DNA from: Allolucifera butyrica
GTDB taxonomy: Bacteria; Bacillota; Negativicutes; Sporomusales; UPPP01
Direction: 5' to 3'
Length of the DNA stretch: 44,903 bases
NCBI RefSeq assembly: GCF_900476375.1
Contig: NZ_UPPP01000084.1
Location: 1 to 44,903 of the forward strand
The notes under the pieces were generated by a model. That model made no database searches, had not been told where the DNA came from, and saw only the letters and a list, made by a program, of their open reading frames with translations. A program made the translations under genes and the position numbers. This document shows positions 16,092 to 24,376 of this stretch, in pieces (position 1 is the first letter of the stretch; each line of letters opens with the position of its first letter).

Positions 16092-16742
16092 ATGAACAAA
16101 ATTAAACTTTTGTACGATGTCTTCCAAACATTTAAAAGCAAAGAAGCCGTAACCGGGGTGTTAAGGGCGGAAATTGAAAAAGACCAGGTGAAGGTATTTA
16201 CCATTCAGAAGGACTTTGCAAAGAATCTATCAACCGGTCAAACCAGAGTAAAAATGAATGCGGAAGCAAATTATGAGGCAAGGACAGAGGGCCACGAATA
16301 TTATGACCGGTTCCCGCATTGTCCGCCGGATAGAGGGCACCACGAATTTCTACCGCCACATCACTCCCATTGCCACGGGCGAGAGGGACTAAAGCGGAAA
16401 TTTGCCAAATGGGCCTTGGCCTTAAGTATTTTAAACGCGTTACAAATGGAAGAAAAGGATAACCAAACAATTGAATTATCGCTAAAAGCGACCGATCTTC
16501 CGGCTGATGCAAAGCAGCTGGTTCGGGAAAAAGTGGCTCATGTCGCCTTGCGGCATCCTCTGGGTTGCAGCCTGCTTCAAGATTTCCAGTCCGGAGATCC
16601 GCTCGATTTCGGATTGATTGCGCTTGTCAACAAAAACTCAGAAGTAGAAAAAATAGTAATTACTGCCGCCGGGAATCGCTCCGATTCTCAAACTCAACAA
16701 GCCGCTCTAACGGCAAGCGCGGAACTCTCCCTGGTGTGGTAA
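16092..16742 (+). CDS. Unknown protein with a His-rich central segment
   Basis: A 216-residue protein that I do not recognise. The start (ATG with AAGGAGG 10 bases before) is secure. There is no signal peptide and no strong membrane segment. Residues about 67-98 form a His/Cys/Pro-rich linker (HCPPDRGHHEFLPPHHSH, then CHGREG) between an N-terminal mixed region and a C-terminal region of about 110 residues. The His/Cys cluster suggests metal binding. It precedes, in the same direction, a histidine kinase whose N-terminus is also His-rich, so a joint metal-related role is plausible but is inference. Confidence 0.7.
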   Translation: MNKIKLLYDVFQTFKSKEAVTGVLRAEIEKDQVKVFTIQKDFAKNLSTGQTRVKMNAEANYEARTEGHEYYDRFPHCPPDRGHHEFLPPHHSHCHGREGLKRKFAKWALALSILNALQMEEKDNQTIELSLKATDLPADAKQLVREKVAHVALRHPLGCSLLQDFQSGDPLDFGLIALVNKNSEVEKIVITAAGNRSDSQTQQAALTASAELSLVW

Positions 16743-16819
16743 AAGCATCCTAACCGGCAGCATCCTTCCCGCTGCCCCTATTATACCTGGGAAAAAATTG
16801 CTGCATTTATTGAAGTCCG

Positions 16820-16844
16820 GGGCGCAAATACTCTCTTTGCGCCC
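16820..16844 (+). other. Hairpin between the His-rich gene and the kinase
   Basis: GGGCGCAAA and TTTGCGCCC form a 9-bp perfect stem with a 7-base loop. There is no T-tract, so it is a weak terminator or an mRNA-stability element rather than a full stop. Confidence 0.4.
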
Positions 16845-16896
16845 TGGATTGTTATCCATTATAATAAGGAACATAAATAAGTGAAAGGTGAAATCC

Positions 16897-18048
16897 ATGG
16901 ACCATTGCCATCACCCGCATCAAAAAAATATTCCCCCGTATTTACGGCGAAAGTATCACCGGGATCATTTCCTGCGGCATTATAAATATTTCCGTTTTCT
17001 TCGTCCTGTCACTATCTTATTTAACCTGACTATATTCTATTTATTATTTATCTGGGCCAATAATAAAGGACTGGTAATTTTTTTCGGTTCAGTAATTATT
17101 ATTAAAGAAATACTTCACTTCTTTTTCTTATTGCGCTTTGACCGGAAAACAATCAAGCCCATGATAAAGATTAAACAGGGTCTGGACGAAGTTGCTAAAG
17201 GAAATTATAACGTAAAAATTGACTATGGTATGCCTAATGACATTGCCATCGTCATCGACTCGTTTAATGAAATGACGGCGAAACTTTATGAAAGTGAAAA
17301 AATCAAATCCGAATATGAAGAAAACCGCAAAGCACTAATTGCCAATATCTCCCATGATCTGAAAACGCCCATAACCTCCATTCAAGGCTACGTGGAAGCT
17401 CTTTTGGAGAACGCACCCGGCTCGGCGGAAAATAGATACAAATATTTACAGACCATTTATCATAACACCGTTTACGTGAATAAGCTAATTGACGATCTCT
17501 TTTTATTTGCCAAACTGGACATGCAAAAATTGGAGTTTCAATATCAGAACACAAAAATCCGGGCCTTTATGGATGACTTGATGGAAGAATACCGCTTTGA
17601 TTTTAGTGAACGGAATATTGAATTTCACTACCACGCCGATTCCCTGGAAAATGTTTTAGTACAACTTGATGGCAAACGGTTCCGGCAAGCGGTCAATAAT
17701 ATCATAAATAACGCCATCCTGCACGGTCCGGCGGAGGGCTTACTGCTCTCGATAACATTATATCGCCAAAATGACTTTGTTTCTATCGATATCAAGGATA
17801 ACGGACCCGGTATTTCTGACGAAAAACTGCCTTTTATTTTTGACCGGTTTTACCGCATTCATTCGGAACGCCCGAAAGAAATCACCGGGACGGGTTTGGG
17901 ACTGGCCATTGCTAAAGAACTCATTGAAGCCCACTGCGGAAAAATCACCGTTTCCAGCACCGTAAACGAGGGGAGTTGCTTTACGGTCCGGCTCCCAATT
18001 TTGAACGAGGAAAGCGAGGCTTACAATGAAACGCATCCTGATCATTGA
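16897..18048 (+). CDS. Sensor histidine kinase with His-rich N-terminus
   Basis: A 383-residue membrane kinase. The first 30 residues are cytoplasmic in character and contain eight histidines (MDHCHHPHQK...YHRDHFLRHY). Two membrane segments (about 36-53 and 58-80) have almost no external loop. HAMP covers about 82-133, HisKA has phospho-His153 (NISHDLKTPIT), and HATPase has the N-box NNIINNA, DNGPGIS and GTGLGLAIAKE. With so little outside the membrane it probably senses within the membrane or through the N-terminal histidines. A GTG at 16888 is in frame, but GAAAGGTG is placed for the ATG at 16897. Its end overlaps the response regulator by 23 bases. Confidence 0.92.
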   Translation: MDHCHHPHQKNIPPYLRRKYHRDHFLRHYKYFRFLRPVTILFNLTIFYLLFIWANNKGLVIFFGSVIIIKEILHFFFLLRFDRKTIKPMIKIKQGLDEVAKGNYNVKIDYGMPNDIAIVIDSFNEMTAKLYESEKIKSEYEENRKALIANISHDLKTPITSIQGYVEALLENAPGSAENRYKYLQTIYHNTVYVNKLIDDLFLFAKLDMQKLEFQYQNTKIRAFMDDLMEEYRFDFSERNIEFHYHADSLENVLVQLDGKRFRQAVNNIINNAILHGPAEGLLLSITLYRQNDFVSIDIKDNGPGISDEKLPFIFDRFYRIHSERPKEITGTGLGLAIAKELIEAHCGKITVSSTVNEGSCFTVRLPILNEESEAYNETHPDH

Positions 18049-18715
18049 AGACGACCTTGATATTGCCGAACTCGAACGCGATTATTTGCAATTAAATGGT
18101 TATAAAGCGGAAATTGTCCAAAACGGACTGACAGGTTTGAAAAGGGCGGCTTCCGCTGCCTATGACGCTGTTGTTGTCGATTTGATGCTGCCCGATAAAG
18201 ACGGCTTTGAGATCATTAAAGAAATCCGCAGGAATCAGGAAATCCCGGTCATTGTCGTATCGGCCAAAACAGAAGATATCGATAAAATCCGCGGTCTTGA
18301 TTTCGGCGCCGATGATTATTTAACTAAACCGTTTAGTCCGGCGGAATTGGTGGCAAGAATCAAGGCTCATCTCAAACGGTACCAACGATTAAAAGGTCCG
18401 GGGCCGGCGCAGGATATAATTCAATATAAAGGTCTGGAAATTAATACGGCATCGCATAAGGTTTTTGTAAATGGCAGCGAAATTCAACTGACCACCAAGG
18501 AATATGACCTTTTACTCTTTATGGCTTCCAATCCCAATATCGTTTTTAGTAAAGAACATATTTTTGATGTGATTTGGGGTAATGATAACTTTGGCGAAGT
18601 AGCCACCGTAGCGGTTCATATCCAAAAGCTGCGCAAAAAGCTGGAAAAGGACCCGGCCAATCCGGAGTTCATTGAGACGTTATGGGGCACGGGTTATCGC
18701 TTTAATTCCCTTTAA
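18026..18715 (+). CDS. OmpR-family response regulator
   Basis: A 229-residue regulator. The receiver domain has acidic D9-D10, phospho-acceptor D52 (VVDLMLPDKDG) and lysine in YLTKPFSP. The winged-helix C-terminal domain (about 130-227) carries TTKEYDLLLFMASNP and VHIQKLRKKLE, ending GTGYRFN. It is translated from inside the kinase gene end (23-base overlap, GAGG upstream) and is its cognate partner. Likely targets are the flanking CTTTAAA direct repeats before the His-rich gene and past its own stop. Confidence 0.95.
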   Translation: MKRILIIEDDLDIAELERDYLQLNGYKAEIVQNGLTGLKRAASAAYDAVVVDLMLPDKDGFEIIKEIRRNQEIPVIVVSAKTEDIDKIRGLDFGADDYLTKPFSPAELVARIKAHLKRYQRLKGPGPAQDIIQYKGLEINTASHKVFVNGSEIQLTTKEYDLLLFMASNPNIVFSKEHIFDVIWGNDNFGEVATVAVHIQKLRKKLEKDPANPEFIETLWGTGYRFNSL

Positions 18716-18737
18716 AGAACTTTTAAATTATTTTAAA
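18710..18737 (+). promoter_or_regulatory. Three phased TTTAAA boxes after the response regulator
   Basis: CTTTAAA (18710-18716), CTTTTAAA (18720-18727) and ATTTTAAA (18730-18737) repeat with a 10-bp period directly upstream of the tetR promoter. They match the pair at 16016-16033. They could let the two-component system act on the efflux region. AT-rich sequence makes chance matches easier. Confidence 0.35.
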
Positions 18738-18747
18738 AAAATTATTC

Positions 18748-18795
18748 TTGACATTATTTTCTAACAAGCTTTATAATTTGAATATAATTCAAATT
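18748..18795 (+). promoter_or_regulatory. tetR promoter and overlapping palindromic operator
   Basis: A perfect -35 TTGACA (18748-18753) and a perfect -10 TATAAT (18772-18777) are 18 bases apart. A 21-bp palindrome (18775-18795) with 9-bp arms AATTTGAAT and ATTCAAATT overlaps the -10 and start point. A closely related palindrome lies before the RND operon. This is the classic arrangement for TetR autorepression. Confidence 0.85.
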
Positions 18796-18811
18796 ATCGA
18801 GGTAGATAGCC

Positions 18812-19426
18812 ATGGCCAGAACGCCGCAAGATCCCCAAATCCGTATCAATGAAATCTTAGACACCGCCGATCTTCTATTTTTCACCCAGGGCTACCAGGC
18901 AACAACGATCCGGGACATCGCCAAAAAAATGGGGGTTGCCCAGGGAATGCTTTATTATTACTTTAAATCCAAAGAGGAAGTATTGGAAACCCTGCTGGAG
19001 CGGCACGCCGCTTTCCTGATTTCAGAGATCAAAAATGTAATCTGTCTTAACAGCTCTCCAGCGGAAAAAATCGCTTTAATCGTATCGACGGTGTTACATA
19101 AGGCCGCTTATAAAGACGGATTACTGCTCAATATGCTGTATGCTGCGCAAAATTTGCATCTTAAGGTCCAATTATTTCATCAACTCGAATTGGCGCTCTC
19201 TCCCTGGCTGCTAAAAATTTTGGAAGAGGGAATTGGCAATCAGGATTTCTGTGTGTCTCACCCCCCCACCGCCGTGGATTATATCCTGGTTATTACGGAT
19301 TTTTTAAGTGAAGCGCTTTATCAAAAAACGTCTGCCGATATTTTGTCCTTTCGCTTAAGCATGGCGGAAGCCCTTATTGAAAAAGCATTGGGCGCACAGG
19401 AAAAAACAATTCATATCTTACTGTGA
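18812..19426 (+). CDS. TetR-family repressor of the RND efflux operon
   Basis: A 204-residue regulator. The N-terminal helix-turn-helix (about 12-58) includes ILDTADLLFFTQGYQATTIRDIAKKMGVAQGMLYYYFKSKEEV, given here in family order. The C-terminal ligand domain is divergent, as usual. GAGG lies 8 bases before the ATG. The gene reads toward the efflux genes, ends in a strong terminator, and has matching palindromes in front of itself and of the efflux operon. The inducer is unknown. Confidence 0.93.
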   Translation: MARTPQDPQIRINEILDTADLLFFTQGYQATTIRDIAKKMGVAQGMLYYYFKSKEEVLETLLERHAAFLISEIKNVICLNSSPAEKIALIVSTVLHKAAYKDGLLLNMLYAAQNLHLKVQLFHQLELALSPWLLKILEEGIGNQDFCVSHPPTAVDYILVITDFLSEALYQKTSADILSFRLSMAEALIEKALGAQEKTIHILL

Positions 19427-19456
19427 TCGCCAGTAAAAAAATAATTACGAAAAATC

Positions 19457-19493
19457 CCGCTATCCAAACCGGTTTTGGATAAGCGGTTTTTTT
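19457..19493 (+). terminator. Terminator of tetR
   Basis: CCGCTATCCAAA pairs with TTTTGGATAAGCGG (one bulge), followed by TTTTTTT. It separates tetR from the efflux operon. Confidence 0.9.
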
Positions 19494-19500
19494 AGACAAA

Positions 19501-19523
19501 TTAATTGAATATAGTTCAATTAA
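19501..19523 (+). promoter_or_regulatory. Second TetR-type palindrome, before the RND operon
   Basis: A 23-bp palindrome with perfect 9-bp arms TTAATTGAA and TTCAATTAA around TATAG. It shares the core GAATATA-N-TTC with the palindrome over the tetR promoter. It lies 53 bp before the fusion-protein start, where the efflux promoter must be, although no clear -35/-10 pair is visible. Confidence 0.8.
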
Positions 19524-19575
19524 TAAAATTTCAGATCACCCTCTATAAAAAATAATTATGAAAAGGAGTCCATTC

Positions 19576-20697
19576 ATGAAACGATTCCATTGGCTAACTA
19601 AACTTCCTAAAAAACAATTACATTATGGTTTAGCTGCGGCAGCAGGACTCTGTATTGCCGCGAGTGTTATCCTGAGTCAGAATAGCGAAACGAAGATTCC
19701 GGCTGAAGAGACTGTTACTGTACGTACAATTACGATTCACACTGCAGAAGACACACAAGAATACACCTATGCCGGTGAAGTGCGCGGCTGGTATGAAAGC
19801 CATCTGGCGTTTCAAGTCGGCGGAAAGATCATTAAGCGAAATGTAGAACTGGGCAGTAAAGTCAAGGCCGGTGATATATTAATGCGGATTGATGCCCAAG
19901 ACATTCAGCAAATGGTAACTAGCAGTTCAGCCCAGGTAGCTTCTGCCGAATCACAGTTGCGGCTGGCTGAAAGCAATCTGAACCGCTATAAAAAACTTTT
20001 CGCTGATGGAGCGATTAGTCAGGCCCTGTATGAACAATATGTCAATGCCTATAATGTTGCCGCTGCCGGGGAACAGCAGGCTTCTTCCCAATATGTACAA
20101 AGCGCCAATCAACTGGCTTACAGTCGCCTACGGGCCGATAAACCGGGTATTGTGTCTAATATCGCCGCCGAAGCGGGGCAAGTAGTCGGTGCCGGCCAAA
20201 CGGTTATTACTATAGTACAGGATGGCGAACGCGAGGTGGAGATCAGTGTTCCGGAAAATCGAATGGAAAAACTGTGTAATGCAGGACAAATTAAAGTAAC
20301 CTTTTGGGCTCTTCCCAAGGTGACTGTAGCGGGGAAAATAAGAGAAATTGCCCCGATGGCCGATCCCATTACCCGTACTTTTAAAGCACGGATTCGTTTA
20401 ATCAATCCGCCGCCGGCAATAGAGCTCGGCATGACAGCAACGGTTCATGTGGCTGACAGCCGTGCGCAACAAACTATAAATATTCCTTTGGCGGCCGTTT
20501 ATCAAACTGGGAATACACCTGCCGTTTGGGTAGTAAAGGATAATGTGCTCGCCCTACAGCCAATTACAACCGGTCAATTCGGCAACGGAACGATTCAAGT
20601 GCTAAGCGGCCTCAAACAAGGCGACTGCATTGTAACTGCCGGAGTCCATAAGCTCAGAGAGGGGCAAAAGGCAAGATCAGGCGGTGATTCCTTATGA
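19576..20697 (+). CDS. RND efflux periplasmic membrane-fusion protein
   Basis: A 373-residue HlyD/AcrA-type adaptor linking the inner-membrane pump to an outer-membrane channel. An N-terminal membrane anchor covers about 14-34, then a split barrel-sandwich domain (YAGEVRGWYESHLAFQVGGKI, given as family block, with GSKVKAGDILMRID), a coiled-coil hairpin (about 115-180) and a beta-barrel. There is no lipobox Cys, so it is anchored by the helix. An ATG at 19558 is in frame, but AAAAGGAG lies between it and the ATG at 19576, the start chosen. The stop overlaps the pump start (ATGA). Confidence 0.92.
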   Translation: MKRFHWLTKLPKKQLHYGLAAAAGLCIAASVILSQNSETKIPAEETVTVRTITIHTAEDTQEYTYAGEVRGWYESHLAFQVGGKIIKRNVELGSKVKAGDILMRIDAQDIQQMVTSSSAQVASAESQLRLAESNLNRYKKLFADGAISQALYEQYVNAYNVAAAGEQQASSQYVQSANQLAYSRLRADKPGIVSNIAAEAGQVVGAGQTVITIVQDGEREVEISVPENRMEKLCNAGQIKVTFWALPKVTVAGKIREIAPMADPITRTFKARIRLINPPPAIELGMTATVHVADSRAQQTINIPLAAVYQTGNTPAVWVVKDNVLALQPITTGQFGNGTIQVLSGLKQGDCIVTAGVHKLREGQKARSGGDSL

Positions 20698-23600
20698 AAA
20701 ATTCCAACCTGGCAGAATGGGCTCTTAAGCACAAGCAATTTATTTATTTTTTCATGGCCCTCTTTTTTACCACTGGCTTGTTTTCCTATATAAATCTAGG
20801 ACGTATGGAAGACCCCGATTTTACAATCAAACAAATGGTAGTTAGCGTAGCCTGGCCGGGAGCCACTGCCCGTCAAATGGAAGAACAGGTGACGGACAAA
20901 GTGGAAAAAAAGCTGCAGGATTTACCGGGCCTGGATTATTTACAAAGTGATTCGAGGCCGGGACAAACTATTATTTACGTCAATTTGAAAGATACGGTGC
21001 CGAAGAAAGACGTTCGCGCCAAATGGCTGGAAGTCCGCAACATGGTTAATGACATGGCGGCCACTTTGCCCACCGGCGTTCAGCCCCCGCAGTTTAACGA
21101 CCGCTTTGATGACGTATACGGGATTATTTATGCTCTTACCGGGGATGGCTATACCTATGAAGAACTGCGGGAAAAGGCGGAAAAAATCCGCCGCATCCTC
21201 CGGGACGTACCGAGTGTAAAAAAAGTTGAACTGCTGGGCACACAAACCGAAAGTATCTACATCAATATAGAAAATAGTAAAATGGCCCGGTTGGGAATCG
21301 ATCCTGCGCTGATTACCGGCACGATTCAGGCGCAAAATTCCATGACGGCCGCCGGAATGCTTGAAACGTCGACCGATAATGTATATCTGCGCCTAACGGG
21401 TATGTTTGAACGGGTAGAGGACATCCGGACCCTTCCCATTACAGCCGGCGGACGCACTTTCCGCCTGGGGGATATCGCCAAAGTAACCCGCGCTTATGCC
21501 GAGCCGGCGGATCCCGAGTTTTTTTACAATGGCCAGCCTGCCATAGGGATTGCCGTCTCCATGGAATCCGGGGGAAACATTCTCACCCTGGGAAAGCGTC
21601 TGGAAACAACCATTGCCAGGATTCAGCAGGAATTGCCTGCCGGACTGGAAATCCATCAGACCGTAAATCAACCGAAAATTGTAGAAAATTCCATTAACGA
21701 ATTTGTAAAATCGCTGGCCGAAGCAATACTCATTATTTTTATTGTTAGCTTTGCCAGCCTCGGCATGCGCCCGGGCTTCGTCGTCGCCCTCTGCATTCCT
21801 TTTGTCCTTGCCGTTGTCTTTACCATCATGTATTTAAAGAATATTGACCTGCAGCGGATCTCTCTGGGAGCGCTCATCATCGCTCTGGGGCTGCTTGTCG
21901 ACGATGCGATGATTGTCATCGAAATGATGGCCGTGAAATTGGAGCAGGGCTGGGAACGGCTGAACGCCGCCGCCTTCGCCTATAGCGCCACCGCTTTTCC
22001 CATGCTGACGGGAACCCTTGTTACCTGCGCCGGTTTTATCCCGGTCGGGTTTGCCCAAGGCAGCGCCTCCGAATACTGCTCGTCCATTTTTTCGGTGATC
22101 AACATTGCGCTAATCATATCCTGGATTGTCGCCGCTACCGTAACGCCACTCCTGGGATACCTCTTTATCCAGCCCGCAGCCACGGCAAAAAACAAAAAAG
22201 AGAACCCTGTATATGATTCCAGGCCTTACCGGTTGTTTAAACAAATGCTCAGTTGGTGTCTGACCCATCGTAAAATCGTGTTAACCGCTACTTTGGTTTT
22301 GTTTATCGCCTCCGTCGGCTTACTAACCTTGGTGAAAGAAGAATTCTTTCCCGCATCCACCCGGCCGGAACTGATTGTCCAGCTAAAATTGCAGGACGGA
22401 GCTTCCCTGAAAAACACGGCAGCAGTAGCCGGTCAGTTGGCCCGGAAACTGAATGGCGATCCCCTGATTGCTTACTATACCTATCATGTGGGGGAAGGAG
22501 CGCCCCGTTTTGTTCTTACTTTCGACCCTACTTTTAATCGAACCAATTTTGCCGAATTTGTTATTGTTGCTAAAAATACGGATGCCCGTAACCAATTGCA
22601 TACCAAAATCAACAGATTGTTAGCGGAAGAGTTTCCCAGCGTTCAGGTCCATATGAAAGTAATCAGCAACGGAACCTCTGCCGACTATCCTGTTATGCTG
22701 CGCGTAGAGGGTTATGACCATGACAAAGTCCGGGCCATCGCTAAAAAGGTCCAAACGGTCATGGCCGCTAATCCCAACACCAAAAATGTTAATATGAACT
22801 GGTATGAAAAAAGTAAAATTATGCATTTATCCATTGACCAGGACAAAGCCCGCAACCTGGGTATCACTTCCGAGTCTTTGGCCGCCGCGCTCCAAACTGA
22901 TTTATCCGGAATAAACATTGCCGAATTCCGGCAAGCCGACAGAACCATCCCGGTCATCTTGCGTTTTGATGCTCATTCCAGAAATGACCCTGCCCGTGTC
23001 AAGGACCTTTCCATCCCTATCGGAAGTGGCAACTATATACCGCTTGCGCAGATTGCCAAAATCAGCTTTGAAGCGGAAGACGGATTAATTTATCGCCGCG
23101 ATTTAAAACCGGCGATCCTCGTGCAGGCGGAAATCAAACCGGGCGTCACCGGGGATGATGTGACCCGTCAAGTATATGAAAGCCTCCATGAGCTGCGCGC
23201 CGGTCTGCCGCCCGGCTATACGATCCAATATGACGGTTCAACCGAAGAAAGCATCAAGGAAACCCGGCTGCTCATGGCCCCTGTACCGGCCATGATGATC
23301 ATCATCATGATTCTCCTGATGCTTCAACTGCAAAATATCCCTAAAATGATATTAACTTTATTGACGGCGCCGCTGGGTATCATCGGTGTCGCCGTCGGTC
23401 TCTTTTTAACGGGAAAGCCGGTCGGGTTTGTCGTACAGCTCGGTATATTAGCCCTATCCGGGATCATTATGCGCAACTCAGTGATTTTAATAGACCAAAT
23501 TGACCAGCATCTCGCTGTCGGCGAAAACGTACGGGATTCCATCATTAATGCTGCAGTAACCCGCTTACGCCCCATTTTGCTGACGGCAGCAGCTGCTATC

Positions 23601-23735
23601 TTAGCGATGATTCCTTTAGTTTCCAACATATTTTGGGGGCCAATGGCGGTCGCTATCGGATCCGGCTTGTTTGCCGCCACAGTATTGACACTGCTGGTAC
23701 TGCCGGTTATGTATGCTGCCTGGTATAAAGTTTAA
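20694..23735 (+). CDS. RND (HAE1-type) multidrug efflux transporter
   Basis: A 1013-residue inner-membrane proton/drug antiporter. It has twelve predicted helices with two large periplasmic loops. The proton-relay aspartates are present as the DD pair in ALGLLVDDAMIVIE of TM4. The end of the second half (GIIMRNSVILIDQI, then RLRPILLTAAAAILAMIP) is intact. Length and order are normal. Its ATG overlaps the stop of the adaptor gene by one base, so translation is coupled. No TolC-like channel gene follows, so the outer-membrane partner is encoded elsewhere. The presence of the pair implies a diderm envelope. Confidence 0.95.
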   Translation: MKNSNLAEWALKHKQFIYFFMALFFTTGLFSYINLGRMEDPDFTIKQMVVSVAWPGATARQMEEQVTDKVEKKLQDLPGLDYLQSDSRPGQTIIYVNLKDTVPKKDVRAKWLEVRNMVNDMAATLPTGVQPPQFNDRFDDVYGIIYALTGDGYTYEELREKAEKIRRILRDVPSVKKVELLGTQTESIYINIENSKMARLGIDPALITGTIQAQNSMTAAGMLETSTDNVYLRLTGMFERVEDIRTLPITAGGRTFRLGDIAKVTRAYAEPADPEFFYNGQPAIGIAVSMESGGNILTLGKRLETTIARIQQELPAGLEIHQTVNQPKIVENSINEFVKSLAEAILIIFIVSFASLGMRPGFVVALCIPFVLAVVFTIMYLKNIDLQRISLGALIIALGLLVDDAMIVIEMMAVKLEQGWERLNAAAFAYSATAFPMLTGTLVTCAGFIPVGFAQGSASEYCSSIFSVINIALIISWIVAATVTPLLGYLFIQPAATAKNKKENPVYDSRPYRLFKQMLSWCLTHRKIVLTATLVLFIASVGLLTLVKEEFFPASTRPELIVQLKLQDGASLKNTAAVAGQLARKLNGDPLIAYYTYHVGEGAPRFVLTFDPTFNRTNFAEFVIVAKNTDARNQLHTKINRLLAEEFPSVQVHMKVISNGTSADYPVMLRVEGYDHDKVRAIAKKVQTVMAANPNTKNVNMNWYEKSKIMHLSIDQDKARNLGITSESLAAALQTDLSGINIAEFRQADRTIPVILRFDAHSRNDPARVKDLSIPIGSGNYIPLAQIAKISFEAEDGLIYRRDLKPAILVQAEIKPGVTGDDVTRQVYESLHELRAGLPPGYTIQYDGSTEESIKETRLLMAPVPAMMIIIMILLMLQLQNIPKMILTLLTAPLGIIGVAVGLFLTGKPVGFVVQLGILALSGIIMRNSVILIDQIDQHLAVGENVRDSIINAAVTRLRPILLTAAAAILAMIPLVSNIFWGPMAVAIGSGLFAATVLTLLVLPVMYAAWYKV

Positions 23736-23809
23736 CGATGAATTAATTCCAGGACCCTCTGTATCTCGCTCAAAAATTCATACCGGCCGGCCCCATTTTC
23801 TCTGACCGG

Positions 23810-23966
23810 TTGCATATTTTACATTCTATGGGTATAATATAAGAAAAGGACTGACGTGTTGTCGCACGCCAGCCCCACAGGTTGTCTAACCGGAAACGGT
23901 TAGCCTGAGTTGGGATTATTTAAGAAATAACCGCGAACCCTGGCATGGGGCGGTTATTTCTTTTTT
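23810..23966 (+). ncRNA. Type I antitoxin RNA (copy C) with promoter and terminator
   Basis: The locus has -35 TTGCAT (23810-23815), 17 bases, and -10 TATAAT (23833-23838). The RNA starts near 23845, carries GACGTG...CACGCCAGCCCC and GGTTGTCTAACCGG, AAACGGTTAGCC, and ends at AATAACCGC/GCGGTTATT (23926-23934 and 23950-23958) followed by TTTTTT. As in copy B the terminator covers the end of the convergent toxin frame. Confidence 0.8.
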
Positions 23967-24028
23967 ATGATCAATACGATTAACATAGCAAATGCGACCG
24001 CAAATGACAACGTCTCATATGTAGTCAT
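23954..24028 (-). CDS. Holin-like type I toxin, 24 residues (copy C)
   Basis: A peptide starting MTTYETLSFAVAF and ending IVLIIKKK, differing from copy B at only three positions (3, 6 and 15). It has one membrane helix and a Lys tail. The site GAAAGGGGGTG lies 8 bases before the ATG and can pair with CACCC just upstream, so it is probably masked. Leader blocks CAGGTTGTT and CGGTTAG are kept. It is a Hol_Tox-like toxin by layout. Confidence 0.82.
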   Translation of the reverse strand: MTTYETLSFAVAFAMLIVLIIKKK

Positions 24029-24317
24029 AAAGCACCACCCCCTTTCAAAAGGGTGTGGCTAACCGTCCCCAACAACCTGTTACGCTTAGTATAACATATT
24101 TTCCCAGTGGTAAAAAAGGAAGTTTTTGTTCCCGGTTTTGCACCGCCTTCTCAACACGAGAGCGGCCTTTTTATTTCCCCGCTGCACATTTCCCGACTCC
24201 CTTTCCGGCAGGCCCGTCACACGGGGCGCGGCGGCACGGTTTGGCTGCCGTGGCCGACCCGATAAACAGAAAACAACATAAAATACAAACTGCTTCTTGC
24301 TACTCCCTTGGCAATGC

Positions 24318-24323
24318 TATAAT
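24318..24323 (+). promoter_or_regulatory. -10 element of the AraC-type gene
   Basis: TATAAT lies 54 bases before the ATG. A -35 is not convincing (TTGCTA at 15 bases or TTCTTG at 18). Sequence between the toxin leader and this site (24100-24300) shows no other recognisable element. Confidence 0.45.
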
Positions 24324-24376
24324 GTAAATGACGAAATAACAAGACAAGCAGTAACCCGGTACCGGAGGTGAACTGA

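Noticed and set aside
24055..24327. A 90-codon plus-strand frame between toxin copy C and the AraC gene.
   Set aside because: It runs through the toxin leader, starts without a ribosome site and has shadow-like composition.
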